DNA of 64,000 nt, taken from the NCBI RefSeq assembly GCF_001659605.2, contig NC_035169.2, positions 15,500,263 to 15,564,262 of the forward strand, given 5' to 3'. A program made the translations under genes and the position numbers. The notes under the pieces are model-generated. The model worked only from the letters and a program-made list of their open reading frames with translations, did not search any database and was not told the DNA's origin. Shown in pieces: positions 44,454 to 55,459 of this stretch. Origin of the DNA: Manihot esculenta (taxonomy: Eukaryota > Streptophyta > Magnoliopsida > Malpighiales > Euphorbiaceae). Within the stretch, counting starts at the first letter, position 1; every line of letters starts with the position of its first letter.

Positions 44454-46550
44454 CTGGGTAATCAAGCATAATTTAGCCACATTTTTATTATATTTATTAC
44501 TGTTTAATTACACATTTTTCTAGCTTAATTTATGTTTTTGTTATTTTTTGTAGAAAAGGAAGAAAATGGAAAGTTGGAGAAAAAGTGCAGAAAAAGCTGT
44601 CAAAGTGATTGGGTCAAAGCGATTTAGCCAAATCACCCGCAGAGATCAAAAGCAGAAAGCTAAGGCAGAAATCTGAAGGCAACATATAGAAACGATTTGG
44701 GCAAGCGATTTGCCCAAATCACCCGCCCAAATCACACTGACGCCAGAAAATACAGCAGCGCGGGAAAAAGAGCAGAAATTCAGAATTTAAAAGAAAAGAA
44801 GTTCAAATCCACCTCAAACACCACCAGCTCAATTCCAAAAGCTATGAGGAGATCTTTCAACCAAGAGAATTCCATCTACAACAAAATTCAAAGATAAAAG
44901 AGGAATTAAAGACTACAAAGACCAAGTCAAAATAGGGATTCCAAACCCTAATTGAACTTGGACTCTCCACCTATAAAATGGACAGCAATCAAACCAGCAA
45001 TCATCATCTTCTCAGCATCGGCAATTCTGCAGAATTTCGGCAGTCACACAGCAGCTTCTATATTCTTTTCTTTCTTCTTTCTTTTTATGTATTTTGTCCA
45101 CCATGAGTGGCTAAACACTTGTCTTTTCTAGTTGAAGTTGGAAAAATTGAGTTTATGATGAATTGGGAGATTTAAATCTCTATTATTAAACTCTTGTTTA
45201 CTTTCAATATTTATGCAACTTGATCTTTCTATAATTATTGCTTTGCTTTTAGAATCAATTAAGGCTTGTTGCTTTTAATTGCTTAAGTAATATATTATTT
45301 GAATGATTTAGGTCCGTAATTGCTTAGGTTGTTTAAACTCAAGTATAATCAGTTGCATAATGTAATCTTGACCACGCGGTTGGCAAGGGTAGAATTAGGT
45401 TTGTCTAAGTCTTAAGGCAGTTAACAGTTGAAAAGTAAAAATCTCCAAGGACATTCATTGGCAACCTGTTAACTAGTGTTTGATTAGCGAACGTTTCCTA
45501 ATCAAACTAGAACTAAGGAGGAATTTGGATTGTGAGAAGCGTCTTCCACATCCTAAACTAATTTATTAAAATAAATAGGAGTATTAAAGAGTCAATGATC
45601 AATTCTAAACAAACTGAAATGGATCCAAGCTTCAACTAGAATCCTTCTCTCATTGGAATTCTCATCTTTTTAAATTATTACTTTCTCTTGCTATTTAATT
45701 TTAATCCATCAAATCAAACCCCCCTCTTTTTAATTTATTTATTTACCTTAGTCATTATTAGGAAAATCCGTAGTGTCAAGTCCCTGTGGTTCGACCCTAT
45801 TGCCACTATCTACAAATTATTTGTTGATTGATAATAGGTTTATTTTTTACGGCTTTGACAACCGCTATCACTGGGGTATGGGCATCCCAAAGTGAGAGAG
45901 AATGGCATCTAATTTGGCATTAACGTGGTGCATTTTCGCCTCAATTCTGGCTAGGCGGGCTTGATCACTAGGTTCTGGAGGTGCTGTTGTCTTTTGAAGT
46001 CTCCAAGACCAATGTTGTGGTCTTAGGTTGCATTTTTCTATCTTGGAGTTGCTTTAGGATTTCAGGTTTCACCTTCCATTCTTTCTCATCATCATCACTC
46101 GGCAATTTATGGACAGGTGCCTTAGTTTTCACCTGCAAGTGTGTTTGTCGCATGGTTGTGGCTGGCAAATAGAATGGAGGCGAAGGCGCCAAGGACCGTG
46201 CTGTTGGCTTAACGAATGGCAAGAATGGCGTGGGCAGCGTTGGGGACACGACAGTAGATCTGCTAGGCGTGCACGAACTAGTTGTTGAGGTTGCTCGTGT
46301 CGTCGACAAGGCCCGTCAGCGATGCGATGAGGAGCGGTTTTCGGTCTAAGGGGCAGCGTCGGGCTGGTTCTTCGTCATTGAGGGACCTGCAATTTAGAAG
46401 AGAGGAGCAAGGAAGAAAGAGAATAAAAAAGAAAAATAGGGTTATTTTTTTTACATAACGGCAAAGTAAAATAGAATTTACCTTCCTTAGAAGCAGTTTC
46501 AAAAGTAATAACTTACCACCCAAATAACCATTGAAGGTCATAGAAGGTCC
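44430..46550 (-). pseudogene. element G 3'-terminal reading frame remnants, split by solo LTR H
   Basis: A minus-strand frame reads EPSDQARLARIEAKM and LDAILSHFGMPIPQ at about 45990-45871. After removal of H it continues LPPA and stops near 44440. Upstream (46309-45968), another frame reads EKEWKVKPEILKQLQDRKM, so at least one frameshift separates them. The Leu/Ala heptad-like spacing suggests a short coiled coil. I do not recognise a defined family and make no functional claim. Confidence 0.4.
44459..45870 (+). repeat. solo LTR H (1,412 bp, TSD CTGGG)
   Basis: Flanked by CTGGG at 44454-44458 and 45871-45875. Ends are TAATCAAGC and CCGCTATCA; the first base pair is TA instead of TG, while related copies at 61379 and 62441 begin TGATCA. 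It contains repeated GATTTGCCCAAATC-like palindromes (44610-44740), ATGAGTGGCTAAAC, and CCCTGTGGTTCGACCC near the end. No primer site or coding region follows. Confidence 0.85.
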
Positions 46551-46649
46551 CATAAAGTCTAGAATTATCTAGAAGGTCTAATCTGATCCAAGGTAGAAAA
46601 TAACAGATAAATAAATTAAAAAAATTAAAATTAAAAGAAACTCACTAGT

Positions 46650-47700
46650 GACTGTACAGGCTTGGGCAGGCCTAAAACCCTAGGTTGCCTCTCTAAGCAA
46701 TGCCCTTGTTTGTCCTCGGCTAGACTTCAGTGGCATGTTAAGCTTCATCCACTTCTATCTTTGTATTCATTCAGCACCCAAATCAATTTCATTGCTTTTA
46801 AAGTATTCAACTTGAAGGAGATTATGATTGGAAGTGTGTTATTACTTCCCAAAAATGCATATTTCAAATGAGCTGGAAGCATTTTTAACTCAAGTTCTGG
46901 TGCCTTGTGGCTCAAAGTGTCCAATGAGTGGACTGTTTCTATGATTTTTTTGCTGAATTACGATGTGCTATTGTCAAGGCAGTCCATTGTCAAGTTTTCG
47001 GTTAAAACTACCTCCAACTTGTCTTCCTTGCTTAATTCAAATGCTTCTTGAGCGAGAGGATTAACAATGTCTATGCTACAAAGAGAAAAATTATCATTAG
47101 AATACTTCATTGCATCATAGACATTAAATTTTACCTTTTCTCCGTCAAACTCCATTGTGAGCGTGCCTTCGTGCACGTCGATCTTTGTTGTAGCGGTGCT
47201 AAGAAATGGTCTTCCTAGCAATAAATATGTAGAGTTGGATGAACTTTCATCTTCCATGTCCAAGACAAAGAAGTCAGCTAGAAAAATGAATTTCCCCACT
47301 TGGACCAAAATATCCTCCAACACGCCTTTAGGATAAACTATTTATCAATTGGCGAGTTAGATTGTGATTTCTATTTGTTTCAAAGGACCTGCATCCAAAG
47401 ACAAATAAACAAACAGAGGCATAATATTTATGGAAACTCTTAAATCACACATTGCCTTCTTAACTTCAAGGTTTCCAACTTTACATGATATTTCAAACAT
47501 GCCTTTATCTTTACATTTTTGTGGAAACTTTCTTTGAAGTATAGCTGACACATTCTCCCCTACTTTAATCTTTTCATTCCCATACAATTTTCTTTTATCA
47601 GTGCAAAGGTCTTTTAGAAATTTCGCATACCTGGGTATTTGCTTTATAGTTTCAAAAAGGGTTATGTTTACTTGGACTTTGCAAAAAATCTCCAAGATCT
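46650..47700 (-). pseudogene. element G protease and start of reverse transcriptase, truncated
   Basis: Two frames (47695-47357 and 47323-46958) carry the Athila-type retropepsin region: IPRYAKFLKDLCTDKRKL, AMCDLRVSINIMPL (canonical DLGAS, here Arg for Gly) and GKFIFLADFFVLDMED, then LLLGRPFLSTATTKIDVHEG. A few codons of the RT lead-in follow (PELELKMLPAHLKYAFLGSN, NTLPIII) and then decay. RT, RNase H and integrase are absent. The active-site change and truncation make it inactive. Confidence 0.8.
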
Positions 47701-47729
47701 CTTTTACTTCTTTTTCTCTTTTTGATTGA

Positions 47730-49046
47730 GCAAATCTTTCATGAAAAGGAGGATGTATTATCTGAATTGGAGGTTTTTCTACCTCTGATTTTTGAGGTTG
47801 GTTCTCTTCTGGAATCTCTATTTCAACTTCTGTTGTTTGGTTTGCATACTGCCTTGGGCAAGCCTCTTCGTGCTAGCATATTCCAACTCCTTCCTACTTC
47901 GTAGCATAATTGCGCTTGCATTCTGTTTTAGATTTGGCACGGTTTGGGAGGGCAGTTTTCCTTGAGATTCTAGATTGCTCATTGATGTAGCAAATTGGCT
48001 CACTTAATTTTCCAAATTTTGTATGCTCGATTTCATTTCCTGTTGGAAAGGAAAAGTGCTATTAGCAAAGGATTGAACAATATCTTCTAAAGACATACCT
48101 GATTTTGCAGCTTGATAGTTGGTTCTTGGCTGGTAATTCTGCTGTCTATTCCTATAACTAAGATTTAGATGATCTCTCCATCCCGGATTGTAGGTACTTG
48201 AAAATGGTTCATACTTCCTTTATTGTCCATTGAACCCTCCAATGGCATTTACCTGTTACTCTCCTTTCTGAAGAGTAGGACACATATCCGTGGGATGGTC
48301 GGCTTGTTTGCAAATACCACAAGTTCGTACATTATTTCCTACAGCCAACTGTTGGATTGAAATGGTAAGTTGTGAAATTTTGGAATCTAAAGATGCAATA
48401 CTTACCTCATTCGCATTCCTAGGAATGTCCTCATCTCGGCCATACTATCTAGAGTTGGCAGCTAATTTGGAGATTAAAGTTTTATCTTCTTCATGTTCCA
48501 TTTTCATGATGGCTCCTCCACTAGCAACATCTATTATTTTTTGTTCTAATGGCAAAAGTCCTTCGTAGAAGTGCAGGTTAAGTTGTTTTAGAGTGATTCT
48601 ATGTTTTGGACAACTTGCAATTAATTTCTTATAATGTTTCCTATATTCATGTAGAGATTCATTTTTTTCTTTATTTGATTCCACTTATTTCCTTTCTTAT
48701 AGATGATGCTTTGGTTGTTGGAGAAAACCTTTCTAAGAATAAGTTTCTAATTTGTGCCCAAGTGGTGATTGAACCTGGAGGCAAAGAATAGAGCCAATCC
48801 TTAGCGGATTCAATCAAAGTAAAAGGAAAAGCTACTAACTTTATTTGTTCGTCAGTTATACCTTGTGGTCTCATACTTGAACAAACCACATAAAACTCTT
48901 TTACATGACGATGGAGGTCTTCATTCTCCAAACCTTTGGAATTTTGGTAACATGTGAATCATACTTGTTCGCAATTCCAAGGGTGCATTCAACACTGGGT
49001 ATGTGATGCAAAGGGGTTGTTCTTCAGCGGCAACAGCTGCGGCCAT
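47730..49046 (-). pseudogene. element G gag (Athila/Tat type), frameshifted
   Basis: Starts MAAAVAAEEQPLCITYPVLN at 49046. A frameshift near 48945 precedes NEDLHRHVKEFYVVCSSM, then IKLVAFPFTLIESAKDWLY and PPGSITTWAQIRNLFLERF, the classic capsid signature of this lineage. HFYEGLLPLEQKIIDVASGG follows in the next frame. The zinc knuckle CGICKQADHPTDMC lies at about 48275-48330. A short piece (IMLRSRKELE) at 47900 leads toward protease. Gag would assemble particles, but this copy is broken several times. Confidence 0.8.
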
Positions 49047-49274
49047 TGTGTCTCTTCAGTTAGTGTCAATTAGAGGCTCGGTTGGTGTTGAAGACGAGGT
49101 GTCTTTGGTGCCAGAGGGGATCGAATAGATGGTTGAGAGGCTCCCGAATTGGCTTGTTTTTGCAACTTTGTTGCTTTTCTCAACCTTTTTGCAGTCTTCT
49201 TGATTTCTGGATCAAACTAAATTTTGCTATTTGTAGACCTGGTCATAAAAATAAAAACAAACTGTTAAAGTTCT

Positions 49275-49292
49275 CTGAAAACGGTGCCAAAA
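49275..49292 (-). promoter_or_regulatory. primer binding site of element G
   Basis: The minus strand reads TTTTGGCACCGTTTTCAGAG just inside the LTR. TGGCACC is close to the TGGCGCC sites of Athila/Tat elements and differs from the Met site used by all other gypsies here. Confidence 0.7.
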
Positions 49293-49397
49293 TTTGACGG
49301 GTGTCAAATTCATCAATTAAAATTTACTTCCCTTTCCTTGATTTAATAAGAAATTGTAGATGGGATAAGTGAGTATCGATCTCACAAAGACCTTAAC

Positions 49398-49938
49398 TAT
49401 AACAGTCAGCTGCCTGTTTGGGATTTTGTCCCACATCAGCAGATTACGACAATTCCGAATTGTATATAATAGCTAGCACAAAACTACTAAATAACTTTGG
49501 TTAACCATTTTGGGCCAAGTAGAAATTGGGTCCAAAAGTTATTAGGGTCAGTTTGGGTCGGGCTGTTTCAATTGGTATCAGAGTCACCCTGGGTCAGACA
49601 AATTGTGCGGAGCTAGTGGGCCTGCGAGGAAAGGGCTACCCATGTGAGACGGGGTGGAGCCGCCCGAGGTGCTAGCGAACCACAATACCCGAAGGTTCGG
49701 TTCTGGTTTAGCAATTGTATCCGATTCAATTGCGACGAGGACGTCGCAAATTTAGCAGAATAGAGTGTAACGGTTAGCTGCCTGCTTGGGATTTCGTCCC
49801 ACATCCGTAGATTATGGCAATTTCGAATTGTATATAATAGCTAGTACGAAACTACTAAAAGACTTGGGTTAACCATTTTGGGCTAAGTAGAAAATGGGTC
49901 CAAAAGTTATTTGGATCAGTTTGTGTCGGGCTGTTTCA
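49398..49938 (+). mobile_element. TRIM (541 bp, 173-bp LTRs, TSD TTAAC)
   Basis: Two 173-bp direct repeats (49398-49570 and 49766-49938), from T(A/G)TAAC to GGGCTGTTTCA, enclose 195 bp that starts with ATTGGTATCAGAG, a Met-type primer site. TTAAC at 49393-49397 and 49939-49943 flanks it. It encodes no protein. The repeats differ at about 20 positions by eye, so it is not recent. Size and layout fit a terminal-repeat retrotransposon in miniature. Confidence 0.92.
49573..49583 (+). promoter_or_regulatory. primer binding site of the TRIM
   Basis: TGGTATCAGAG two bases after the first 173-bp repeat. Confidence 0.85.
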
Positions 49939-50762
49939 TTAACTCTGTTTAATTTAGATGACTAGTTGAAATAGAAGAGTAGTTTAATACAAAAAGTGAG
50001 AAGAAGAGAGTTCATGATGAAAATTGGTTTTTGCTTTGGGCAAGCCAAAAATACTTAAAAGAAAAACAAGCAATGCAATTGAGATCATGAAATAAATAAT
50101 TAAATTAAATTCAGCTAAAGGTAATCAAATTGAGGGGTTTGGTAATTAATCATTAATTAGAAAAATAATTCATTTTATTATTTATTGTTTGGTTATAGTG
50201 GTCAAACACGCGAATCCCACCAATTCTTCCTTATGATTAAATTAATATGCTTTGCACTTAAATTAATTTCTAGTTAACTAACAACCCCAACATGCGTGTA
50301 GATTTAATTAGTCAACTGCATTAAGAGAGAAAAACCCAAACCTGATCAATAAAAACACGCGATTTATTTAAATCAAATGTACTAATTCCTTAACATAAGC
50401 TAATATCTTAATTGCTACTTGTTATTAACTAAATTAAATAATTACAGATTTAATTAGATTAATTAGCAATATGTTATCTTCCCAAGAGATTCAATAGACC
50501 TCTTGAATTCTTAAGAGGACAACAATAGAGGCGGTGTTCCTCGAAATCAGAAATTAATAGAAAATAGAAATAAGATGAAGAGAATTTAAACACATAATCT
50601 CACAACTTGAATAAAACCTTAATTTGGATTAACCTTCAACTGAAAAGAATTGTTTAGCCTCTAAAGGATATGATAAAATTGCAAAAACTAAAGAAAAGAA
50701 GATGAAAAGAAAAAGAAAAGAAGAAGAAGAAGGAGAAGAAGAAGGGTGCGGCGGCGGCTTAA

Positions 50763-52680
50763 AGCTTAAGGCTCGTCTCACCTCAGCTCTAATCCTTACC
50801 CTACCTTCAGGTTTAGGATGGTTTATTGTGTATAGTGATGCTTTCCACAAGGTTTTAGGCTGTGTGTTAATGTAGCATAGGAAGGTAATAGCTTATGCTT
50901 CTAGATAGCTTAGACCGTATGAATTAAATTATCCTACCCATTATTTAGAGTTAGCTGCAGTGGTGTTTGCTTTAAAGACATGAAGGCACTACCTCTATGG
51001 TGAGACTTATCATATTTTTATAGATCACAAGAGTTTGAAGTATCTTCTTACCCAAAAAGAGTTGAATATAAGTCAAAGGTGGTGGATTGAATTGCTAAAG
51101 AACTATGACTATACCATTGAATATCACTCAGGCAAGGCTAATATGGTAGCTGATGCCCTTAGTCACAAGTCCTTTAGTAATATAACTCATCTCAAGGCAG
51201 TTTGACTTTCATTATTATTAGAGATTAGATCCTTAAGAGCAGAGTTGGCAGTGGATATTTTAAGGACATTGTTAAAGATAGACCAATTTTGGTGGAAAGG
51301 GTTAGGGAAGCATAAAACCAAGATGAAAAATTAAGTAAGACCAGTGATGAGGTGAGAAAGTGAAATTCCCACCGAATTTATTCGAAAGGAGGATGGAACC
51401 TTGATATTTGATGATAGATTATGCATACTTATAGCTGAAAGCTTAAGGAGAGAGATTATAGAATAAGTTCATTATTATTCTGCATACTCTATATATCCTG
51501 GTAACAATAAGATGTATAGAGATCTTAAGAAAAATTATTGGTGGCTAGGTATGAAGAAAGAAACAGCTGATTTTGTATCAACCTGTTTAGTGTGCCAACA
51601 AATTAAAGTAGAGCATAAATATCCAACAGGGAAGCTACAACCACTTCCTATTCTAGAATGGAAGAGGGAGCACATTACCATGGACTTTTTTTTAGAGATT
51701 GCCTCGTACTTTACGTGGACATGATGTAGTGTGGGTGATAGTTGATAGATTAACCAAGTCAGCACACTTTTTACCTATCAGAATGGACTGTTCACTAGAA
51801 AAGTTGGCAGAGATTTATGTTAATGAGATTGTAACACTCCATGGTATCCCAGTCTCCATTGTTTAGATAGAGATCCAAGGTTCAAATCATAGTTTTGGCC
51901 TAGATTGCAAAATGCTTTAAGCACAAAGTTGAAGTTTAGTATTTTCTTTCACCCTTAAACAGATAGTCAGTCAGAAAGAACTATTCAAATCTTGGAGGAT
52001 ATACTTAGAGCATGCGTGATGGAGTTCAAGGGAAGTTGGGACAAATATGTGAAGTTAATAGAATTCGTTAGTGTGTTGGACTGAGGCAGGAGAAAGAAAG
52101 CTATAGAGTCCAGAAATGATGCATCATACTATAAATAAAATCCAGATAATCAGGAGTAAACTAAAAGCAGCGAAAGATAAACAAAAGAGTTATGCAAATT
52201 TGAAAAGAAGGGATATTGAATATAGTATCACAAGGTATTTTTGAAGATTTTTTCATGGAAAGGGGTTGTACGGTTTGGTAAGTGTAGGAAGTTGAGTTCT
52301 CAATTCATCGGGCCTTATGAAATTTTAGAAAGGATTGGACTAGTTACTTATCATTTAGCTCTACCTCTAAAATTATTATAGATTCATGATGTCTTTCATG
52401 TATCCGTGTTAAGGAGGTATAGAAGTGATTTTATTCTCATGTCCTTCAAAATCAACCATTTTGTGCTAAGAGAAGCTTTAACTTATGAGAAAGAATCAGT
52501 GGAGATTATAGTAAGAGAAGAGAAGAATTTAAAAAAATAAGGTAATTCCTCTAGTTAAAGTTTGTTGGAGCAACCACTCTAGTAGAGAAGCTATTTGAGA
52601 GCAAGAGGAGGATATGCAGCTTCAATATCCATACTTGTTTGCTCCACCAGGTACGTACATTTCGAGGATAAAATTTCTTG
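50763..52680 (+). pseudogene. element C RNase H, integrase and chromodomain remnants
   Basis: Starts LKARLTSA after the deletion junction. RNase H follows ([55 protein letters not shown]) with in-frame stops. The integrase HHCC/core entry is at 51512-51720 (KMYRDLKKNYWW, CLVCQQIKVEH), then [16 protein letters not shown] and LHGIPVSIV. Around the second catalytic Asp the sequence is broken (TAGATAGAGATC). The distal part keeps FIGPYEILERIG-like and HDVFHVSVLRRY-like remnants and a chromodomain end (MQLQYPYLF near 52615-52645). Non-functional. Confidence 0.8.
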
Positions 52681-52693
52681 TAGGGGGGAGAAT
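52679..52693 (+). promoter_or_regulatory. polypurine tract of element C
   Basis: TGTAGGGGGGAGAAT just before the inferred 3' LTR start TATAGAATTT (TG decayed to TA). Confidence 0.75.
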
Positions 52694-52891
52694 TATAGAA
52701 TTTAACCAAAAAGAAAGAAAAGGGCCCAATACTTAAAAAAAAAATGAAAAAAGGTAATAAAAAAATATAAATAAGAAGGCCATTCTTTGGTTTTGGGAAC
52801 AATCCCGAAACCAAAGTCGCCCTCCTCTCCATTTTACACGAGCAAGATTTTGCTCCCCCACACACTCACACACAAATAAATAAATAAATAA

Positions 52892-52949
<58 letters not shown>

Positions 52950-54048
52950 CCTCTTTATTTCTGTATTAATTCCTCCAAATGTAACCTAGCTCCAAATCAA
53001 TATTTTAGTTTTAATCAAAATTCTAACTAAATACTTATTTTCTCTCTCTCAAGTGCATCAAGTTTAAAAAGGTAATTTCTCTCATATATTTGTAGATTTC
53101 TTACGTTTAATGTATTTCATTAGTATTTTAAGAGGTGATTTTGTGATTTGAAAATGTAAGATATAAATTTTATTTTATGGGTCGATTAATTCTTTATTTT
53201 TAGGGTCTTTGTTATAATGAGTTATTATTGTTATAATGAGTTCCTAATTATTATAAGAAAGAGATATAAAAAAGAGAATTTTACTATATATTTGAGATTT
53301 GAGTTTAATTTCTTAAATATTTAATACATGGTTAAAGCTAAAAATATGATTTGAGTAATCTTGGATCTAAGGCATTATTGAGTTGTATATTAATATTGAA
53401 AAACTTGAAATTTAATATTGAAAGAGAAGTTAAGTGGATGTATTAAAGGAAATGAAATATATTGCTAGAATGAAAGAGTAAAGATAAATGGAGAATGGTG
53501 GAATTATTATAAATATGTAGTTAAAGGCTTCAAATGGGCATTTTAAATTATTTGTGATGAATATTGTATGTTGTTAATTTGGTTGAGTTTTTGAAAAATT
53601 TGAGGGAAAGTTTAGTTTATGCTGGAATGCTGCCGGATTTTTGTTAGAATTTTTAGAAATTAATAATGCATTTCACATCCATATTTGCATTCTAGGATTT
53701 AAATTCCAGTTCTTAATGCACTATATTTTCTATGATTCTAGGAGATAATCCAACTTTTGCTCTAGATATTAGGGGTGCTCCATCTATCAAGGCTTTATTC
53801 TGTCTTTAGTACATGTGAGTGGGTAAATTTATAACACTGGTATTTTATTAAATGTATATCTATATGTGATACTTTATTGTAGAAAAATAGGAATAGATAA
53901 TAGTAAATTAAATGGAAAGAAATTTTATATTACAACAGAATAAATAGCGGACTACACTATGTATATGTATCGATTAGATAATACTTTGATGACGTATGAT
54001 TTATTCTCTATTTAGCTTATATTTGTACTATCTTTAGGACAGCGCTTG

Positions 54049-54081
<33 letters not shown>

Positions 54082-54370
54082 TATATAGCCTTTGGGGCAT
54101 ATATTGGCTGGTCGTCCTTTGGGGGTAGCTTTTCACATGTATATGACTAGAATAATTTTATTTGCTCTTGGACCGATGCTGTCATCATAGAGCTTAAGGT
54201 GTGAGCTTTCAAGTTACCAATGTTTTTATTTATTGTACTTGAAATGCTAGTATTATCTATAAGAGGCATGTTTTGAGTGTATCAAATTATTTATGAATTT
54301 ATATGCTATTGGATAAATTATTTCAGCATATTTTATTTCAGCTTGATAGCGTTATTTTAAATTATTATAT
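52694..54370 (+). repeat. element C 3' LTR, truncated at its end
   Basis: 53495-54370 aligns with 14627-15375 plus 29097-29210. The last ~500 bp found in the 5' LTR are absent; instead the tandem array begins. Contains AAAT and TA microsatellites (52874-52947 and 54047-54085). Confidence 0.75.
52874..52947. repeat. AAAT and TA microsatellites
   Basis: A run of AAAT units followed by about 25 TA units inside the C 3' LTR. The TA run is absent or short elsewhere. Confidence 0.95.
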
Positions 54371-54511
54371 CAAATTACTATATCATAGGTAACATTGCTT
54401 TGTAAAAAAAATTGAAAAAAGTACCTACGTAATTTTGGGGTGTAGCTAATATAATAGATGAAATTAAAAATATTAAAAAGCTTACCTACGACATAGTATC
54501 GTAGTACCTTA

Positions 54512-54909
54512 TGTTGGAAAAATATGATAAGGATTTATTTTGTAATCCCCCAAGATTATACAGATTCTTCTGGGATTTAATTTCCAGGATCAGGACAATA
54601 AAAATTTATCTCTAATTTATAACCCAGCAGAAGACACAGAGGAAAGAAAGAATAAAGTAGAAAAACTGGGAGTCTATATCTTTATAAAGATGAAGGCTAT
54701 TTATAGTGGAAAAACCGACTATTATATATGGTTATAAAAATCTTGAGATAATATAATAAAATCATAACGGTCATATTTAATATTATATTTAAATCTCATG
54801 AATAAAATATTTAATAACCATAAAATCTTCAACGACCATAAAATCTTCAACGGTCATAAAATCTTTAATGACCATAAAATTTTTTGAAATCTAAACTAAT
54901 TTTACAACA
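54512..54909 (-). repeat. 3' LTR of copia F (398 bp)
   Basis: TGTTGGAAAAATA...TTTTACAACA. It lacks ~45 bp present near the end of the partner LTR. Contains several CCATAAAATCTTCAACGG-type direct repeats (54825-54890). The adjoining minus-strand CTGTAGGGGAT (54910-54921) is the polypurine tract. Confidence 0.85.
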
Positions 54910-55459
54910 ATCCCCTACAGATTTCAAAAGAATTTTCATTGCTGGATTTAGAAATTTAGTGTATATGTTTCGAATCTTGTGTCTTTTAGACTATGAACCA
55001 GACCTAGATTAATAAGACTTAACATACAGAGAAATTGGTGAAAATTTTGTTTCTATGAACTAAAACTCTTTTTGTATGTTAATATCCCATCAATCTTATA
55101 ACACTCCACAGATCTTGTTGTCGACGTTGTTTTGCATTAATAGGCCATGCACGCGCCTAGTAGTTCATAAGTGCTCTACAGATTATGCCACAATCTCATA
55201 GAAGCGGCCCCACTTCACACTTATATAGGTGATATCATGAAGTGTATACTGCAATTTATACACCACCCATAAGGGATATAAATATTATTAAGAGCTCTCG
55301 TCTCATCCTCTCATTAATGCAGTCTAGCACTTCTCATACTATATGAAGGGACAATAATAAATAGTGCTAGTAGAACTAACAAGTGACTTGTTATTATCCA
55401 TATGAACCTTTTTCATGGGATCTCTAATCACAAAGGTTGGGTTTCAATCATTGTTAATT

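Larger units (their letters stand above)
32645..50764 (-). mobile_element. Athila/Tat-type gypsy element G, interrupted and truncated
   Basis: Minus-strand element inserted in the pol of C. The 3' LTR is 32645-33083 plus 42414-43062, the interior 43063-49294, and the truncated 5' LTR 49295-50764. Diagnostic features are LTR ends TGACGGGTG/AACTCATCA on the + strand, a TGGCACCGTTTTC primer site (not the Met type) and a CGICKQADHPTDMC zinc knuckle. The 3' untranslated region carries CATTGAGGACAATGTG and a GTGTGGGGGAATA polypurine tract. RT, RNase H and integrase are missing. Confidence 0.85.
49295..50764 (-). repeat. element G 5' LTR, truncated, with a TRIM inside
   Basis: Begins TGACGGGTGTC and is collinear with the 3' LTR up to CGGCGGCTTAAAG. 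The last several hundred bases up to AACTCATCA are missing, and the sequence passes directly into the RNase H of C. Confidence 0.85.
14627..54370 (+). mobile_element. ancient Ty3/gypsy chromovirus C, outer host of the nest
   Basis: Plus-strand element recovered in pieces: 5' LTR (14627-15375 and 29097-29725), primer site 29731, gag and protease/RT (29831-32644), RNase H/integrase/chromodomain remnant (50763-52680), polypurine tract and 3' LTR (52694-~54370). It is interrupted by D and G, and on its left by B, so its own 5' end is off-window. All coding parts are heavily decayed, consistent with its being the oldest layer. Matching 5' and 3' LTR stretches prove the pieces belong together. Confidence 0.8.

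Noticed and set aside
49398..49938. Cassandra-type TRIM with a 5S rRNA promoter
   Set aside because: I see no 5S-like A box/C box in the 173-bp repeats.
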